A stretch of DNA of 64,000 nt from Claveliimonas monacensis (lineage in GTDB: Bacteria > Bacillota > Clostridia > Lachnospirales > Lachnospiraceae). Made by a program: the position numbers and the translations under genes. Under the pieces are notes generated by a model that was not told where the DNA came from, did not search any database, and saw only the letters and a list, made by a program, of their open reading frames with translations. Positions 26,727 to 35,822 of the stretch are shown here, in pieces (the first letter of the stretch is position 1; every line of letters begins with the position of its first letter). The stretch is taken from the NCBI RefSeq assembly GCF_014982975.1, contig NZ_JADCKL010000008.1, positions 1 through 64,000 on the forward strand. The letters run 5' to 3'.

Positions 26727-28862
26727 TCACTCCACCGTCAGAGGGATGGCGGGCTCTACATTCCAGCGGTAGTTGACGCCGTCCCGGCCTGAGTGGAAGG
26801 GGTCATCGGAGGTCAGGCAGAAGGAGGATGGGTCGCGGGTGAAGGTGTCCAGGCACACAAGAAGCTCTATGACCTGTGGATCGTCCTCGAGGAATGACTT
26901 TCCAATACTGCTGCCTGCGTTGCAGATATGGCTGCTGTCCGGGAGGAAATCTGTCTTCTGGCTGAGAAAGAGATCAAAGATCTCCGGCCCGGAGGTATCT
27001 GTCTGAGGCTTCAGGCAGATTTTCCAGGCCCGTTCTCCCGGGCAGTCAGAGGCAGACACATAGGTGCCGGGGATCCGCTGGCCCGGTACAAGAGGGATGG
27101 GGGTCACGCTGTCCACAGTGATGCTGCCGCTCCCTACAGTCCAGTTTTTGTCCTCCCATGTGCATGTCTCCAGATCAATGGGGATGGAGAAATCTTCCGG
27201 AAGGACAGAACTCAGGTACAGATAGGGGATGTGGAGCGTGTAGTTCCCCGGTGGGACAGGGCCGAAATCCCAGTCGTAGTAATCCTTGGTGGTGGCGCCG
27301 GGGCTGTACTGCACGCAGGTGCCAGTATAGACAGAACCGTCTTCGCCTGCAAGGGTAATCTCGCCCTCACCTTTTGAGCCGTAGGAGCCCCAGATCAGGG
27401 AAGAAAGGATGGCCGGCACGCCATCGGCGGAGAAGGGACAAAGTGAGACGACCAGAGAGCCATTTTCCCGACGGGGAACAGCAAGGATGCTGTAGTCATC
27501 TCCCAACTCATACAGAAGGTTTCCGGTCTCCTGTATCGGTGCGGGCGTCAGCGTAAAGGGGATACCCAGCTCACAGGGGATCTGCGCCAGTGACTCCTGG
27601 GAGAGGGTGGAGGTAAGAGAAAGCTCTACGGAGCTATCCTGCCGGGGGAGGTCTACGCCGGAAAAGACAAGGCAGGTCCACTGATAGTCCGGTCCCGTGT
27701 GGCGCGTAGAGGCGCTGACTATGTCGGCGAGGAGCAGGTCCTCCTGGTAGATACTGCAAAAGTCCGGTAGCAACGCCAGGTAGCTGAGATTCGGGAAATA
27801 CCGGGACGCCAGCTCGGAGAAGGAGCCTTCCCTTGCCTGTATGAGGAAGGAGACTTTGAGATTTCCCTCTGCATAGATAGCGTCCTCCAGAATGCCGGTG
27901 ACGTACTCTGTCTCGAAATGCACTTCCTCTGCAAGAGAGTAGGCAGTCGTGTCCGGAGACAGGACAGGGCCGTAGCCGTCTACCCAGGAGTGAGGAATGT
28001 CCCGGCTGTCATCTTCCGAGCTGGAGAAGGAGTCCCCCGGGACTGCGGAGCCGGTCTCCTCCCGGGAAACCGCCTCAGGTGTCCCGCTGTCCGGTTGGGA
28101 GAGGGGACGGTCGGAAGAGAGGAACAGAGGTCTGGGCTTATCCTTACCATTTTTGTCGTCCTCTTCCGGCGGCCCGCCCTCTCCAACAAGGATCTCCCAG
28201 AGAGATGGAATGATATTGTAGTGGCGCAGCACACAGTAGGTGCAGGCGGACAGGAGTAGCAGCGCCAGGAGGATGAGAGAGAGGAGCATGGAACGGCGCA
28301 GCTTTTTCAGACTGCGGTGGTGGCGCTTTTTTACGGTCTCGTAGGGAAGTCCTAAGGAGGCGGCGATCTCTTTTGTGGTCATGCCGCCGTAGTATTTCAT
28401 GCGGATGAGAGCTGCCTCCTCCGGCTGCAGCGTCTCCATGGCTTTCTCCACATCTGCGCGGAGCTCTGACAGGGAGATCAGCCTGTCCTCCGGGCAGGAA
28501 AGGCCCTGCCCGCCAGCCGTTTCTCCTGCGGAAGTCCCGGCGCCGGAACATGTGACTGCTCTGGATAAGGCGATGTGCTGGCCCTGTTCCTTTCGATAGC
28601 GGGAGATGGCCAGATTCCTTGTGATGGAGGCCAGATAAAGAGTCAGGGAAGCCTTTTCTGGATCATATTTCTCCCGCTGGAAATAAAAGCGTGCAAAGGT
28701 TTCATTGACACATTCTTTTATATCCTCGGGATTGTGCAGATGGCTGGCCGCAATATGCCAGATGAGTCCTGTGTACTGCTCCATCAGGAGAGCCAGTCCC
28801 TGCTGGGGACTCTTGGCGAGCTTTGCCAGTATCTGCTGGTCGTTCAAGGTGTGCGTGTGCAT
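26727..28862 (-). CDS. Membrane-tethered ECF-type sigma factor with large exported domain
   Basis: The 711-residue protein joins parts normally on separate chains. Residues about 20-90 are sigma region 2 (ending SITRNLAISRYRKEQG). Residues about 140-190 are a region 4 helix-turn-helix (LQPEEAALIRMKYYGG, then TTKEIAASLGLPYETVKKR). A membrane helix, MLLSLILLALLLLSACTYCV, follows at 192-211. Residues 212-711 are a low-complexity linker and a Pro/Ser/Thr-rich extracytoplasmic region that I cannot assign; parts resemble the exported domains of anti-sigma factors. I chose the ATG at 28862 because of the GAGGGGG upstream. Release by proteolysis, or tethered function, is inferred. The frame is open throughout, so it is not an assembly join of two genes. 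Confidence 0.85.
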   Translation of the reverse strand: MHTHTLNDQQILAKLAKSPQQGLALLMEQYTGLIWHIAASHLHNPEDIKECVNETFARFYFQREKYDPEKASLTLYLASITRNLAISRYRKEQGQHIALSRAVTCSGAGTSAGETAGGQGLSCPEDRLISLSELRADVEKAMETLQPEEAALIRMKYYGGMTTKEIAASLGLPYETVKKRHHRSLKKLRRSMLLSLILLALLLLSACTYCVLRHYNIIPSLWEILVGEGGPPEEDDKNGKDKPRPLFLSSDRPLSQPDSGTPEAVSREETGSAVPGDSFSSSEDDSRDIPHSWVDGYGPVLSPDTTAYSLAEEVHFETEYVTGILEDAIYAEGNLKVSFLIQAREGSFSELASRYFPNLSYLALLPDFCSIYQEDLLLADIVSASTRHTGPDYQWTCLVFSGVDLPRQDSSVELSLTSTLSQESLAQIPCELGIPFTLTPAPIQETGNLLYELGDDYSILAVPRRENGSLVVSLCPFSADGVPAILSSLIWGSYGSKGEGEITLAGEDGSVYTGTCVQYSPGATTKDYYDWDFGPVPPGNYTLHIPYLYLSSVLPEDFSIPIDLETCTWEDKNWTVGSGSITVDSVTPIPLVPGQRIPGTYVSASDCPGERAWKICLKPQTDTSGPEIFDLFLSQKTDFLPDSSHICNAGSSIGKSFLEDDPQVIELLVCLDTFTRDPSSFCLTSDDPFHSGRDGVNYRWNVEPAIPLTVE

Positions 28863-28939
28863 GGAAATGTATTCCCCCTCTTTTTTGCCTGTGCGGATGC
28901 CGTGGCAGTCATAATAAAAAATCATATCACAGGAGTGAC

Positions 28940-28960
28940 AGGGACATCAACAAGGTGAAA
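28940..28960 (-). promoter_or_regulatory. Shared upstream motif of the sigma-TM gene
   Basis: AGGGACATCAACAAGGTGAAA matches the motif at 26664-26683 in front of the downstream surface-protein gene. A sigma-A-like TTGATG, 18-base spacer and TATGAT overlaps it on the minus strand, so basal transcription is also plausible. Confidence 0.5.
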
Positions 28961-28984
28961 CTTAACCGAAATGGGAGCTTGCTT

Positions 28985-30232
28985 TTATATTAGCGCTCCC
29001 TGGCGTTCCAGCTCGGCCCGGATCGCAGCTGTGTCATAATCGCCCCGGCCTGTGCTGAGCGCAGCGGCCACGCCGGCAGCCTGTCCGGTGGCAAATCCTG
29101 TGGCCATGACCCGGATGGAGGATGCCGCGATCAGGTCAGCGGAGATGATCCTGCCGCCGCACCACAGGTTTTTCATGCCTTTTGGCCGCAGACAGGGGAG
29201 AGGGATGTCAAAATATTTGGCGCCCCGCTCCTCCCCGAAGACCACGTCCTCGCTGCCCAGATGGAGCTCCGCGCCCCAGCCGCCTCTGGCGATCCCGGTG
29301 TCCGGATATTTGCGTGAAGTCTTTACATCCTCGCGGCAGAGCTGATACTCCCCTGCAATGCGGCGGCTCTCCCGGTAACCCATGCGGGGCCCGGAGTAGA
29401 TGAGGTAAGCATTTTCAAACCCGGGGAGATATCTGCGGAAGGCTTCCGCGTAGAGGTGTACCTGTCTGCGGCCCTCCATCTCGTATTTTGTCTGTGTCGC
29501 GGCATCCAGTCCCGGGATCTGCATGCTGATGATATTTACCGTGTAGTCATCTGTATCCTGGGCCCGGCATACTGTGCCGTAAGTGGCGGAAAAGCCGGTC
29601 ATTCCGTCGGCTATGGCCTGCTCTACAGCGGCCTTGATCCTGGCTGGAGAATAGTCCATCCCGTGCCGGACATTTCCCATGCGGAAGACCAGACAGCCGC
29701 TCTGGTCGCAGTGAAACTCTACAGGCGCCCCTGCCATGGCGGACAGGTTGGCCTCACCGCTGGCATCTACATAGACTTCAGCCTCCACGGTAAAAAGGCC
29801 GGCATCGTCCGCGCAGGTGAGGCGGCGGATACGTCCGCCCTCTGTGTCCGCCTGGACCACCTGGCAGCAGAGCAGATAATCCACACCGGACTCCTCCACC
29901 AGCTCATCAAGCGCCAGCTTTGTATATTCCGGATCCTGCGGCACGTAGAGATTTCCTGTGGGAGAGTAGGTGAAGCTGTCGAAGCGTCCCATGGAGTGTA
30001 GCTTGTCCAGGACCCTCTGCCCTACACCCTTTACCACCTGTTTCCAGTCGTCTCCGTTGGTACAGAAACCGCAGTAGGCGTGAACCTGTGAATGAGTGGC
30101 CTGGCCTCCAAAGTACGGATTTCTCTCCAGAAGGAGCACTTTTGCGCCTGCATCGTGGGCACCGATGGCAGCGGCAATCCCTGCCGAACCGCCGCCCACA
30201 ACAGCCACATCGCAGCTTAGATTTCGTTTCAT
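28985..30232 (-). CDS. FAD-dependent oxidoreductase
   Basis: The 415-residue flavoprotein has the dinucleotide-binding fold VAVVGGGSAGIAAAIGAHDA at residues 9-28, a Glu in LLLERN that binds the FAD ribose, and a C-terminal CGGRIISADLIAASSIRVM with ATGFATGQAAGVAAAL closing the FAD site. It belongs to the FAD_oxidored (PF12831) type, whose members are mostly of unknown substrate. It has no signal peptide. The ATG at 30232 follows GAAAGGAG. Its own promoter lies at 30271-30299 with tandem repeats upstream of it. Confidence 0.87.
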   Translation of the reverse strand: MKRNLSCDVAVVGGGSAGIAAAIGAHDAGAKVLLLERNPYFGGQATHSQVHAYCGFCTNGDDWKQVVKGVGQRVLDKLHSMGRFDSFTYSPTGNLYVPQDPEYTKLALDELVEESGVDYLLCCQVVQADTEGGRIRRLTCADDAGLFTVEAEVYVDASGEANLSAMAGAPVEFHCDQSGCLVFRMGNVRHGMDYSPARIKAAVEQAIADGMTGFSATYGTVCRAQDTDDYTVNIISMQIPGLDAATQTKYEMEGRRQVHLYAEAFRRYLPGFENAYLIYSGPRMGYRESRRIAGEYQLCREDVKTSRKYPDTGIARGGWGAELHLGSEDVVFGEERGAKYFDIPLPCLRPKGMKNLWCGGRIISADLIAASSIRVMATGFATGQAAGVAAALSTGRGDYDTAAIRAELERQGALI

Positions 30233-30270
30233 AAAAAAACTCCTTTCTGTCATGGATTTCTGATAAGAAA

Positions 30271-30299
30271 ATTATAAAAAAGCAGAGATGGAACGTCAA
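30271..30299 (-). promoter_or_regulatory. Promoter of the flavoprotein gene
   Basis: On the minus strand TTGACG (30294-30299), a 17-base spacer and TATAAT (30271-30276) form a strong sigma-A promoter. Confidence 0.8.
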
Positions 30300-30303
30300 T
30301 CTC

Positions 30304-30327
30304 TGCGGCATACTTTGCGGCATACTT
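30304..30327. repeat. Tandem 12-base repeat next to the -35 box
   Basis: TGCGGCATACTT occurs twice in direct tandem, starting five bases upstream of the flavoprotein -35 element. The position suits an activator or repressor binding two adjacent sites on the same face of the helix. Confidence 0.55.
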
Positions 30328-30376
30328 CCGCTGGGTTAATTCTTTATTAAATATGTCAGAAAACAGAAGGTATTTA

Positions 30377-30405
30377 TTGACAATATACCCAGGGAGGGGT
30401 ATTAT
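30377..30405 (+). promoter_or_regulatory. Promoter of the large surface protein
   Basis: TTGACA (30377-30382), a 17-base spacer and TATTAT (30400-30405) precede the gene at 30492, with an untranslated leader of about 80 bases. Confidence 0.75.
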
Positions 30406-30491
30406 GAAAATAGTATGGGAAAGTGCACCTGGGGGAGTATGACATGAGCAAATAAAACCTGTAAATATAAGAAAAAAGGAGGAGCTACTTT

Positions 30492-33400
30492 ATGAGAGGA
30501 AGAAGGAGGAGGATCTTAGCCTTTGTCCTGTCTGCGGCGCTTGCGTGCAGTATGATGCCCTTTTCCGCAAGTACCGTGTCGGCGGAAGAACCGGCACAGG
30601 AGCAGGATACAGAGATCCTCACGGAAACTGGCGTCATAGTGCCGGAAGATCCGGGACTGCCGGATAATGAGGAGCTGCTGGACGGGTATGTGATGAATAT
30701 ACTGGGACTTAACAGCGGTATTTCCACTCTGGCCAATTATGGCGACAAGGTGTTGAATGATTCAGAGAAGGCGATCTATAACAAGCTCAAAGACGAGATC
30801 AAGAAAATTGCGGCCGATGGAGGATCGACGGAGATTGGGATTGATCTTGCACTGTCGTGGACAAGTGAAGAGTTGGGGAGTCAGACAGTGGAGCAAGCGC
30901 TGAGTACATCTATGGGTAAGATCATGGATGTGCTTTTGGTAGACTGTCCGTATGAGCTGTACTGGTTCGATAAGACAGATAGAAGTGCTTTTAGTTACAG
31001 TTATTATAGGCCGGCGGAAGGTGAGACATCTGTTCGTGTTGCGGAAATTTCCTTTGCAGTTGCATCTGCATATCGGCTGGACGGTGCTAGATATACAGTG
31101 AATGGAACTGAAGCCAAGTCAGCAGTGGCAGCAGCTTCCAAGGCTCAGGAGATTGTAACTAAGTATAAGGATGCATCGGACTACCAAAAGCTGCTGGGAT
31201 ATAAAAAGGAAATATGCAAACTGACAGATTACAATCACGGTGCGGCGGACAATGCCGGTACACCTTATGGGGACCCGTGGCAGCTGGTCTATGTCTTTGA
31301 CGGCGATAAGGATACCACGGTAGTATGCGAAGGGTATGCCAAGGCGTTCCAGTATCTCTGTGATCTGACGAAATTTGATACATCTTCTATAGTTTGCTAT
31401 ACGATAACAGGGATAATGGAAGGAGGAACGGGTGCTGGCGGCCATATGTGGAATATCGTCACTATGCCGGACGGTCAGAATTACTTGGTGGACGTGACGA
31501 ACAGTGACGATGGTACGATCGGAAGTGACGGGACACTGTTCCTGGCTGGCAGTGGGGGCTCTGTCAACGCCGGATACAGCTTTGGAACCGGCTTGAATAT
31601 GATTACATACAATTATGATTCAGATACGACTTCCCTGTACGGAGTCGGTACAGATAGTATCCTGAATCTTGCTTCAAAAGACTATGATCCGAATGAAGCG
31701 ATTCCACTTTCTGTACAGCTGGAAAGTACGGAAGTAGCCTACGGAACAGATATTAAGTTAAATGTCCGGGGCGATGCTAGAAAAGAGGCTGTGGTAGTTA
31801 GCTGTGGAAATAAGGAGCTTGCTCACTATTCTATTATGAATGGAGGCAGTGTGGATATTTCTATCAACACTTTGGAGAAAGGGCTTGCTCCAGCGGAGGA
31901 ACAAGGTGACAGTGGAAACAGTTACAGAAAAGAATACACTTTGACAGTTAAATACCAGGATGGAAGCGATACGGAGGAAGTAGCGGTAGGTGTCGACTAT
32001 TACACAGACGAAAGTAATCCGACTGCATATAGTCCGACAGAGCAGAGCGAAGACTATTGGTACAAGTCAGATGTTGTTCTGCAGCCGCCTCAGGGATACA
32101 GCATTGCAGATACCGCAAATGCAGGTACAAAGTGGGGGAATGAGATTACTGTCGTAGGAGAAGGAGAAATCTTCAAGACCTATTATCTTAGGAATCTGAA
32201 TACGGGAGCGATTGTCAGAGGATATGCTAAGTTTTCAATCGACAAGACCGCTCCGACTGGACTGAAAGCAGACGTTTCTGTGCAGGATACCTCCGCCACA
32301 GTGACTGCTTCTGCAAACGACACACTCTCTGACATCAAGAGCTACAGCCTGGCCTATAATTCTGGCGGCTCCTCAGCTCCGAATATTGCAGATCAGGGAA
32401 ATGGCAAGTTTGCCATCACAGGGATGGAGCCGCAGACAGAATATCAATTTACGCTGACCGTCACTGACAAAGCGGACAATACAGAGAGCATCCCCGTGGC
32501 AGTGTCCACGTCAGGCAAACTGAGCCTGGCCGGTGCAGTTGTCACAGTAACAGGGGCAGACGGCTATGTGTATGACGGGACAGAAAAAGTTGTCTCCAAA
32601 GGTGATGTGTCAGTGACACTGAACGGGGAAACTGTTCCGGAGGCAGAGTATGAAGTATCATTCGGGGATGATCTGATCAGCGCCGGGACCGTGACAGTCA
32701 CTGTGACAGCGAATGACAACAGTAAAAAATATACAGGAACAGCTGAGGGAAGTTTTGAGATCGCAAAGAGGGATGTGACCATTACAGCACAGGACCAGAC
32801 CATCACCTACGGAGAGAACATCGATGAGGATATGAAGCAGGTGGAAGCAGACGGCCTGGCTGAAGGAGATGCGGTTGTATCTGTGAAGCTGTCAGCTGAC
32901 ACATCGAAAGTCACAGACAATGGTGTGATCACTGTGGCAGACGCAGAGATCCAAAATGCGGCCAAGAGCGATGTGACCGGAAACTATAATATTACCTATA
33001 TACCGGGCAAACTGACAGTTGAGAAAGCGCAGAGCAGCATTGCCTTTGCAGATACTTACCAGACAACAAAGGATTACGACACAAAGCCTTTTGCAGTTCC
33101 AACAGAAAAGGAACTGGAAATCAAAGGCGCTTCTTACGAGGATGTAGTCTTCACCTGGTATGAGAGCACAGAGAACACCGCCCTCCAGGGAGCTCCTGTA
33201 GATGCAGGCACATATGTACTGAAAGCATCCATACCGGATTCGGAAAACACGACGGCATCCAGAGCTGAAACAACAATTGAGATCCAGAAGATTACTATTA
33301 AAGATTCTGAGCAGTTTGCCTTCCCGGACTGGCCGGAAAGCGGCTATGTGTATGACGGTACGGCAAAAGAGCCGGCAGTCGTTGTGTGGATCGACAAGGA

Positions 33401-35702
33401 GAAGACTGTACAGCTCCCGGCAGAGGAGTATACAGTAGAGTATGTAAATAACGTAAATGCCGGAAATGGCGCGCAGGTGGTCATCAAGAGTACAGAGTAC
33501 AGTAAAAACTGCACGATCGATTATACAAAACTGTTCTCCATATCCCCTGCCTCCACGTCCATCCGTCTGGATGTCCCGGAGACAGCAGTCTATGGAGAGG
33601 ATATTTCTCTTGTCGCTGTGCTGACAGGTATCAGCGAGACCGATATGCCGACTGGCAGCGTGACATTCACGGTGGATCAAAAAGAATACACCGTGGATAT
33701 CGTCAATGGAAGGGCAGTTCTCCCGGCGGAAAAACTGTCTGGCATTCCTGCCGGTGACTATGCAGTGGCAGTCTCCTATCCGGGCAAGGGCAACTATGCC
33801 GGAGCAAAGGCTGAAGGGACTCTGTCAGTTCAGAAGGCAGACCCGGATGTGGGAACAGTGACCTGCGCAAATGACGTGCTCTATACAAGCACTTCCTGGA
33901 AAGATGTGCAGCTTCAGATGACAGGAAGCGCCAAGGGAACGCTCTCGCTGAATGAGACTACTCTCCAGGCAGGCACGGAGTCATATACATGGACATTTGT
34001 GCCGAAGGATACAGACAATTATAACAGTGTGACAGGATCTATAGAACTGACAGTCCAGGCTGTGACTGTGGATCGCATAGAAGTGAGCGGCAAACTGGAG
34101 CAGACCGAATACGTATACGGAGACACTGTGGATCTTGCAGGTGTTACCGTTACGGCTGTCTATGTAAATGGCGACAGAAAAGTCCTGACAGACAATGAAA
34201 TGGAGATCCGCTATGAGCATGGTGCGTTCCTGTGGTCGGGAGACACATCCGTGACAGTGGCGTACACAGAAGCAGGCGAGACCCACACAGCGAAGATTGA
34301 CGGCCTGACTGTATCCGAGAAGACAGTGGAAGAGCCGGACATCAGGCTTGCCATCCCGGAAGGCGGATATATCTACGACGGAACGGAAAAAGAGCCTGCG
34401 GTAACTGTGTATGCAGGAGGACTTTTGATCCCCGATTCCGAATATACAGTGACTTATGAAAATAATGTAAATGCCGGAGAAGCAAAGGTGATCGTGACAG
34501 ACAGAGAGGGCGGCAATTTCATTGTAAATGGCACAGCCTCCTTTGAGATCGGAAAAGCGGCCCAGGCTGTGCTTGCCATTACGGGAATGCCGGCGGGAAC
34601 CATTTCCTACGGAGATGTCTTTACCCTCCAGACATCCGGCGGTTCCGGTGAGGGAAAAGTAACCTGGGAAGTGACAGAAGGCACAGAGTTTGCTGCGATA
34701 AGTGAGGACGGAACCGTGACGGTCAAGGGAGTCGGACCGGTGACTGTCAAAGCTGTAAAGGCAGCAGATCAGAATTATGCGGAGGCATATGCTGTGTGGA
34801 GCTTTGATGCCGGAAAGGCCAATCCGGATGTGGGAGACGTGTCCTACAATGGCGAAACACTCTATTCCACAGATGATCCGACAGGCGTGCAGCTTGACAA
34901 GACCGGAGAGGCGGCAGGTACGCTGAAGCTGGCAGACGGCACCGTATTTGAACCGGACCGCACAGAATATGTGTGGGTGTTTATCCCGGAAGATACAGAG
35001 CATTACAATGAAGTGTCCGGCACCATTGACCTGGCGATCCAGGCAAATCCGCCGGCGGCTATGAAGATTACAGGTACGCCGGACAGATCCGGGTACAGCT
35101 ACGGTGATCCGTTTGATCCGACTGGCCTGACGGTTGAGATCACTTATAAAAACGGACTTGTGAGAACAATCCCGGCCTCCGCTCTGGGTATCGTGTATGA
35201 ACAAGGTTCCTTCCTGGCGGTGGGAGATGAGTCCGTTACCGTTACCTACGCACACGACGGGGAAGAGGTATCTGCGGTGATCACAGGACTGACCGTGACA
35301 GAGAAGAAAGTGGCAGACCCGACAGTGGAACTTGAAAAAGACACGTACATCTACGACGGAACGGCAAAGAAGCCGGGCGTCACCGTAAAAGATGGCAGCA
35401 CAGTCATTCCGGCTGATGAGTATACGGTCACCTACACAGACAATGTGAGTGTGGGAACTGCTTCTGTGACCATTACAGACAATGAAGGCGGAAATTATGA
35501 GATCGCAGAGAAGACAGTGACATTCCGGATCGTTGCGAAAGAGCAGTCTGGCGGTCAGAACGGCAGCCAGACAGGAACTGGCGGTGACAAAGCAGTTAAG
35601 ACCGGCGACAGCACAGGGATCATGCTCTGGCTGATGCTCGCAGCCGTGTCCGGTTTCTCGGTAGCTGGCGCTTATGCGTGGAGAAAGCGCAGGAGAGTGT
35701 AG
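30492..35702 (+). CDS. Large surface protein with transglutaminase-like domain and repeat modules
   Basis: The 1736-residue exported protein starts with a signal peptide (AFVLSAALACSMMPFSAST, then VSAEE). A transglutaminase-like cysteine domain shows Cys279 in VCEGYAKAFQYL, His318 in GGHMWNIV and Asp334 in YLVDVTNSDDG, a complete triad. From about residue 680 onward come repeated MBG/Ig-like modules marked by YVYDGT or YIYDGT and GNYNITYIPGKLTV. The end KAVKTGD-helix-RKRRRV is the same anchor form as in the protein at 24494. It may crosslink or cleave peptide bonds at the surface. The ATG follows AAAAAAGGAGGAGC. It is monocistronic. Confidence 0.9.
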   Translation: MRGRRRRILAFVLSAALACSMMPFSASTVSAEEPAQEQDTEILTETGVIVPEDPGLPDNEELLDGYVMNILGLNSGISTLANYGDKVLNDSEKAIYNKLKDEIKKIAADGGSTEIGIDLALSWTSEELGSQTVEQALSTSMGKIMDVLLVDCPYELYWFDKTDRSAFSYSYYRPAEGETSVRVAEISFAVASAYRLDGARYTVNGTEAKSAVAAASKAQEIVTKYKDASDYQKLLGYKKEICKLTDYNHGAADNAGTPYGDPWQLVYVFDGDKDTTVVCEGYAKAFQYLCDLTKFDTSSIVCYTITGIMEGGTGAGGHMWNIVTMPDGQNYLVDVTNSDDGTIGSDGTLFLAGSGGSVNAGYSFGTGLNMITYNYDSDTTSLYGVGTDSILNLASKDYDPNEAIPLSVQLESTEVAYGTDIKLNVRGDARKEAVVVSCGNKELAHYSIMNGGSVDISINTLEKGLAPAEEQGDSGNSYRKEYTLTVKYQDGSDTEEVAVGVDYYTDESNPTAYSPTEQSEDYWYKSDVVLQPPQGYSIADTANAGTKWGNEITVVGEGEIFKTYYLRNLNTGAIVRGYAKFSIDKTAPTGLKADVSVQDTSATVTASANDTLSDIKSYSLAYNSGGSSAPNIADQGNGKFAITGMEPQTEYQFTLTVTDKADNTESIPVAVSTSGKLSLAGAVVTVTGADGYVYDGTEKVVSKGDVSVTLNGETVPEAEYEVSFGDDLISAGTVTVTVTANDNSKKYTGTAEGSFEIAKRDVTITAQDQTITYGENIDEDMKQVEADGLAEGDAVVSVKLSADTSKVTDNGVITVADAEIQNAAKSDVTGNYNITYIPGKLTVEKAQSSIAFADTYQTTKDYDTKPFAVPTEKELEIKGASYEDVVFTWYESTENTALQGAPVDAGTYVLKASIPDSENTTASRAETTIEIQKITIKDSEQFAFPDWPESGYVYDGTAKEPAVVVWIDKEKTVQLPAEEYTVEYVNNVNAGNGAQVVIKSTEYSKNCTIDYTKLFSISPASTSIRLDVPETAVYGEDISLVAVLTGISETDMPTGSVTFTVDQKEYTVDIVNGRAVLPAEKLSGIPAGDYAVAVSYPGKGNYAGAKAEGTLSVQKADPDVGTVTCANDVLYTSTSWKDVQLQMTGSAKGTLSLNETTLQAGTESYTWTFVPKDTDNYNSVTGSIELTVQAVTVDRIEVSGKLEQTEYVYGDTVDLAGVTVTAVYVNGDRKVLTDNEMEIRYEHGAFLWSGDTSVTVAYTEAGETHTAKIDGLTVSEKTVEEPDIRLAIPEGGYIYDGTEKEPAVTVYAGGLLIPDSEYTVTYENNVNAGEAKVIVTDREGGNFIVNGTASFEIGKAAQAVLAITGMPAGTISYGDVFTLQTSGGSGEGKVTWEVTEGTEFAAISEDGTVTVKGVGPVTVKAVKAADQNYAEAYAVWSFDAGKANPDVGDVSYNGETLYSTDDPTGVQLDKTGEAAGTLKLADGTVFEPDRTEYVWVFIPEDTEHYNEVSGTIDLAIQANPPAAMKITGTPDRSGYSYGDPFDPTGLTVEITYKNGLVRTIPASALGIVYEQGSFLAVGDESVTVTYAHDGEEVSAVITGLTVTEKKVADPTVELEKDTYIYDGTAKKPGVTVKDGSTVIPADEYTVTYTDNVSVGTASVTITDNEGGNYEIAEKTVTFRIVAKEQSGGQNGSQTGTGGDKAVKTGDSTGIMLWLMLAAVSGFSVAGAYAWRKRRRV

Positions 35703-35775
35703 CGGCTCGCGGTAGAAAGAGCGTACAAGAACTTTAACAAGAATTATTGATATAAGAATATCTGGTGATATGCAA

Positions 35776-35813
35776 GAAAGAGACGACCTGAAGAGGACGT
35801 CTCTTTCCTTTTG
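35776..35813. terminator. Bidirectional terminator
   Basis: GAAAGAGACG and CGTCTCTTTC form a 10-pair stem between convergent genes, followed by T-rich sequence on the plus strand. Confidence 0.75.
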
Positions 35814-35822
35814 CTCTTATTC

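Noticed and set aside
33981-35255. A 424-codon minus-strand frame inside the large surface protein
   Set aside because: The plus strand carries clear repeat modules; the reverse frame has no start signal or recognisable domain.
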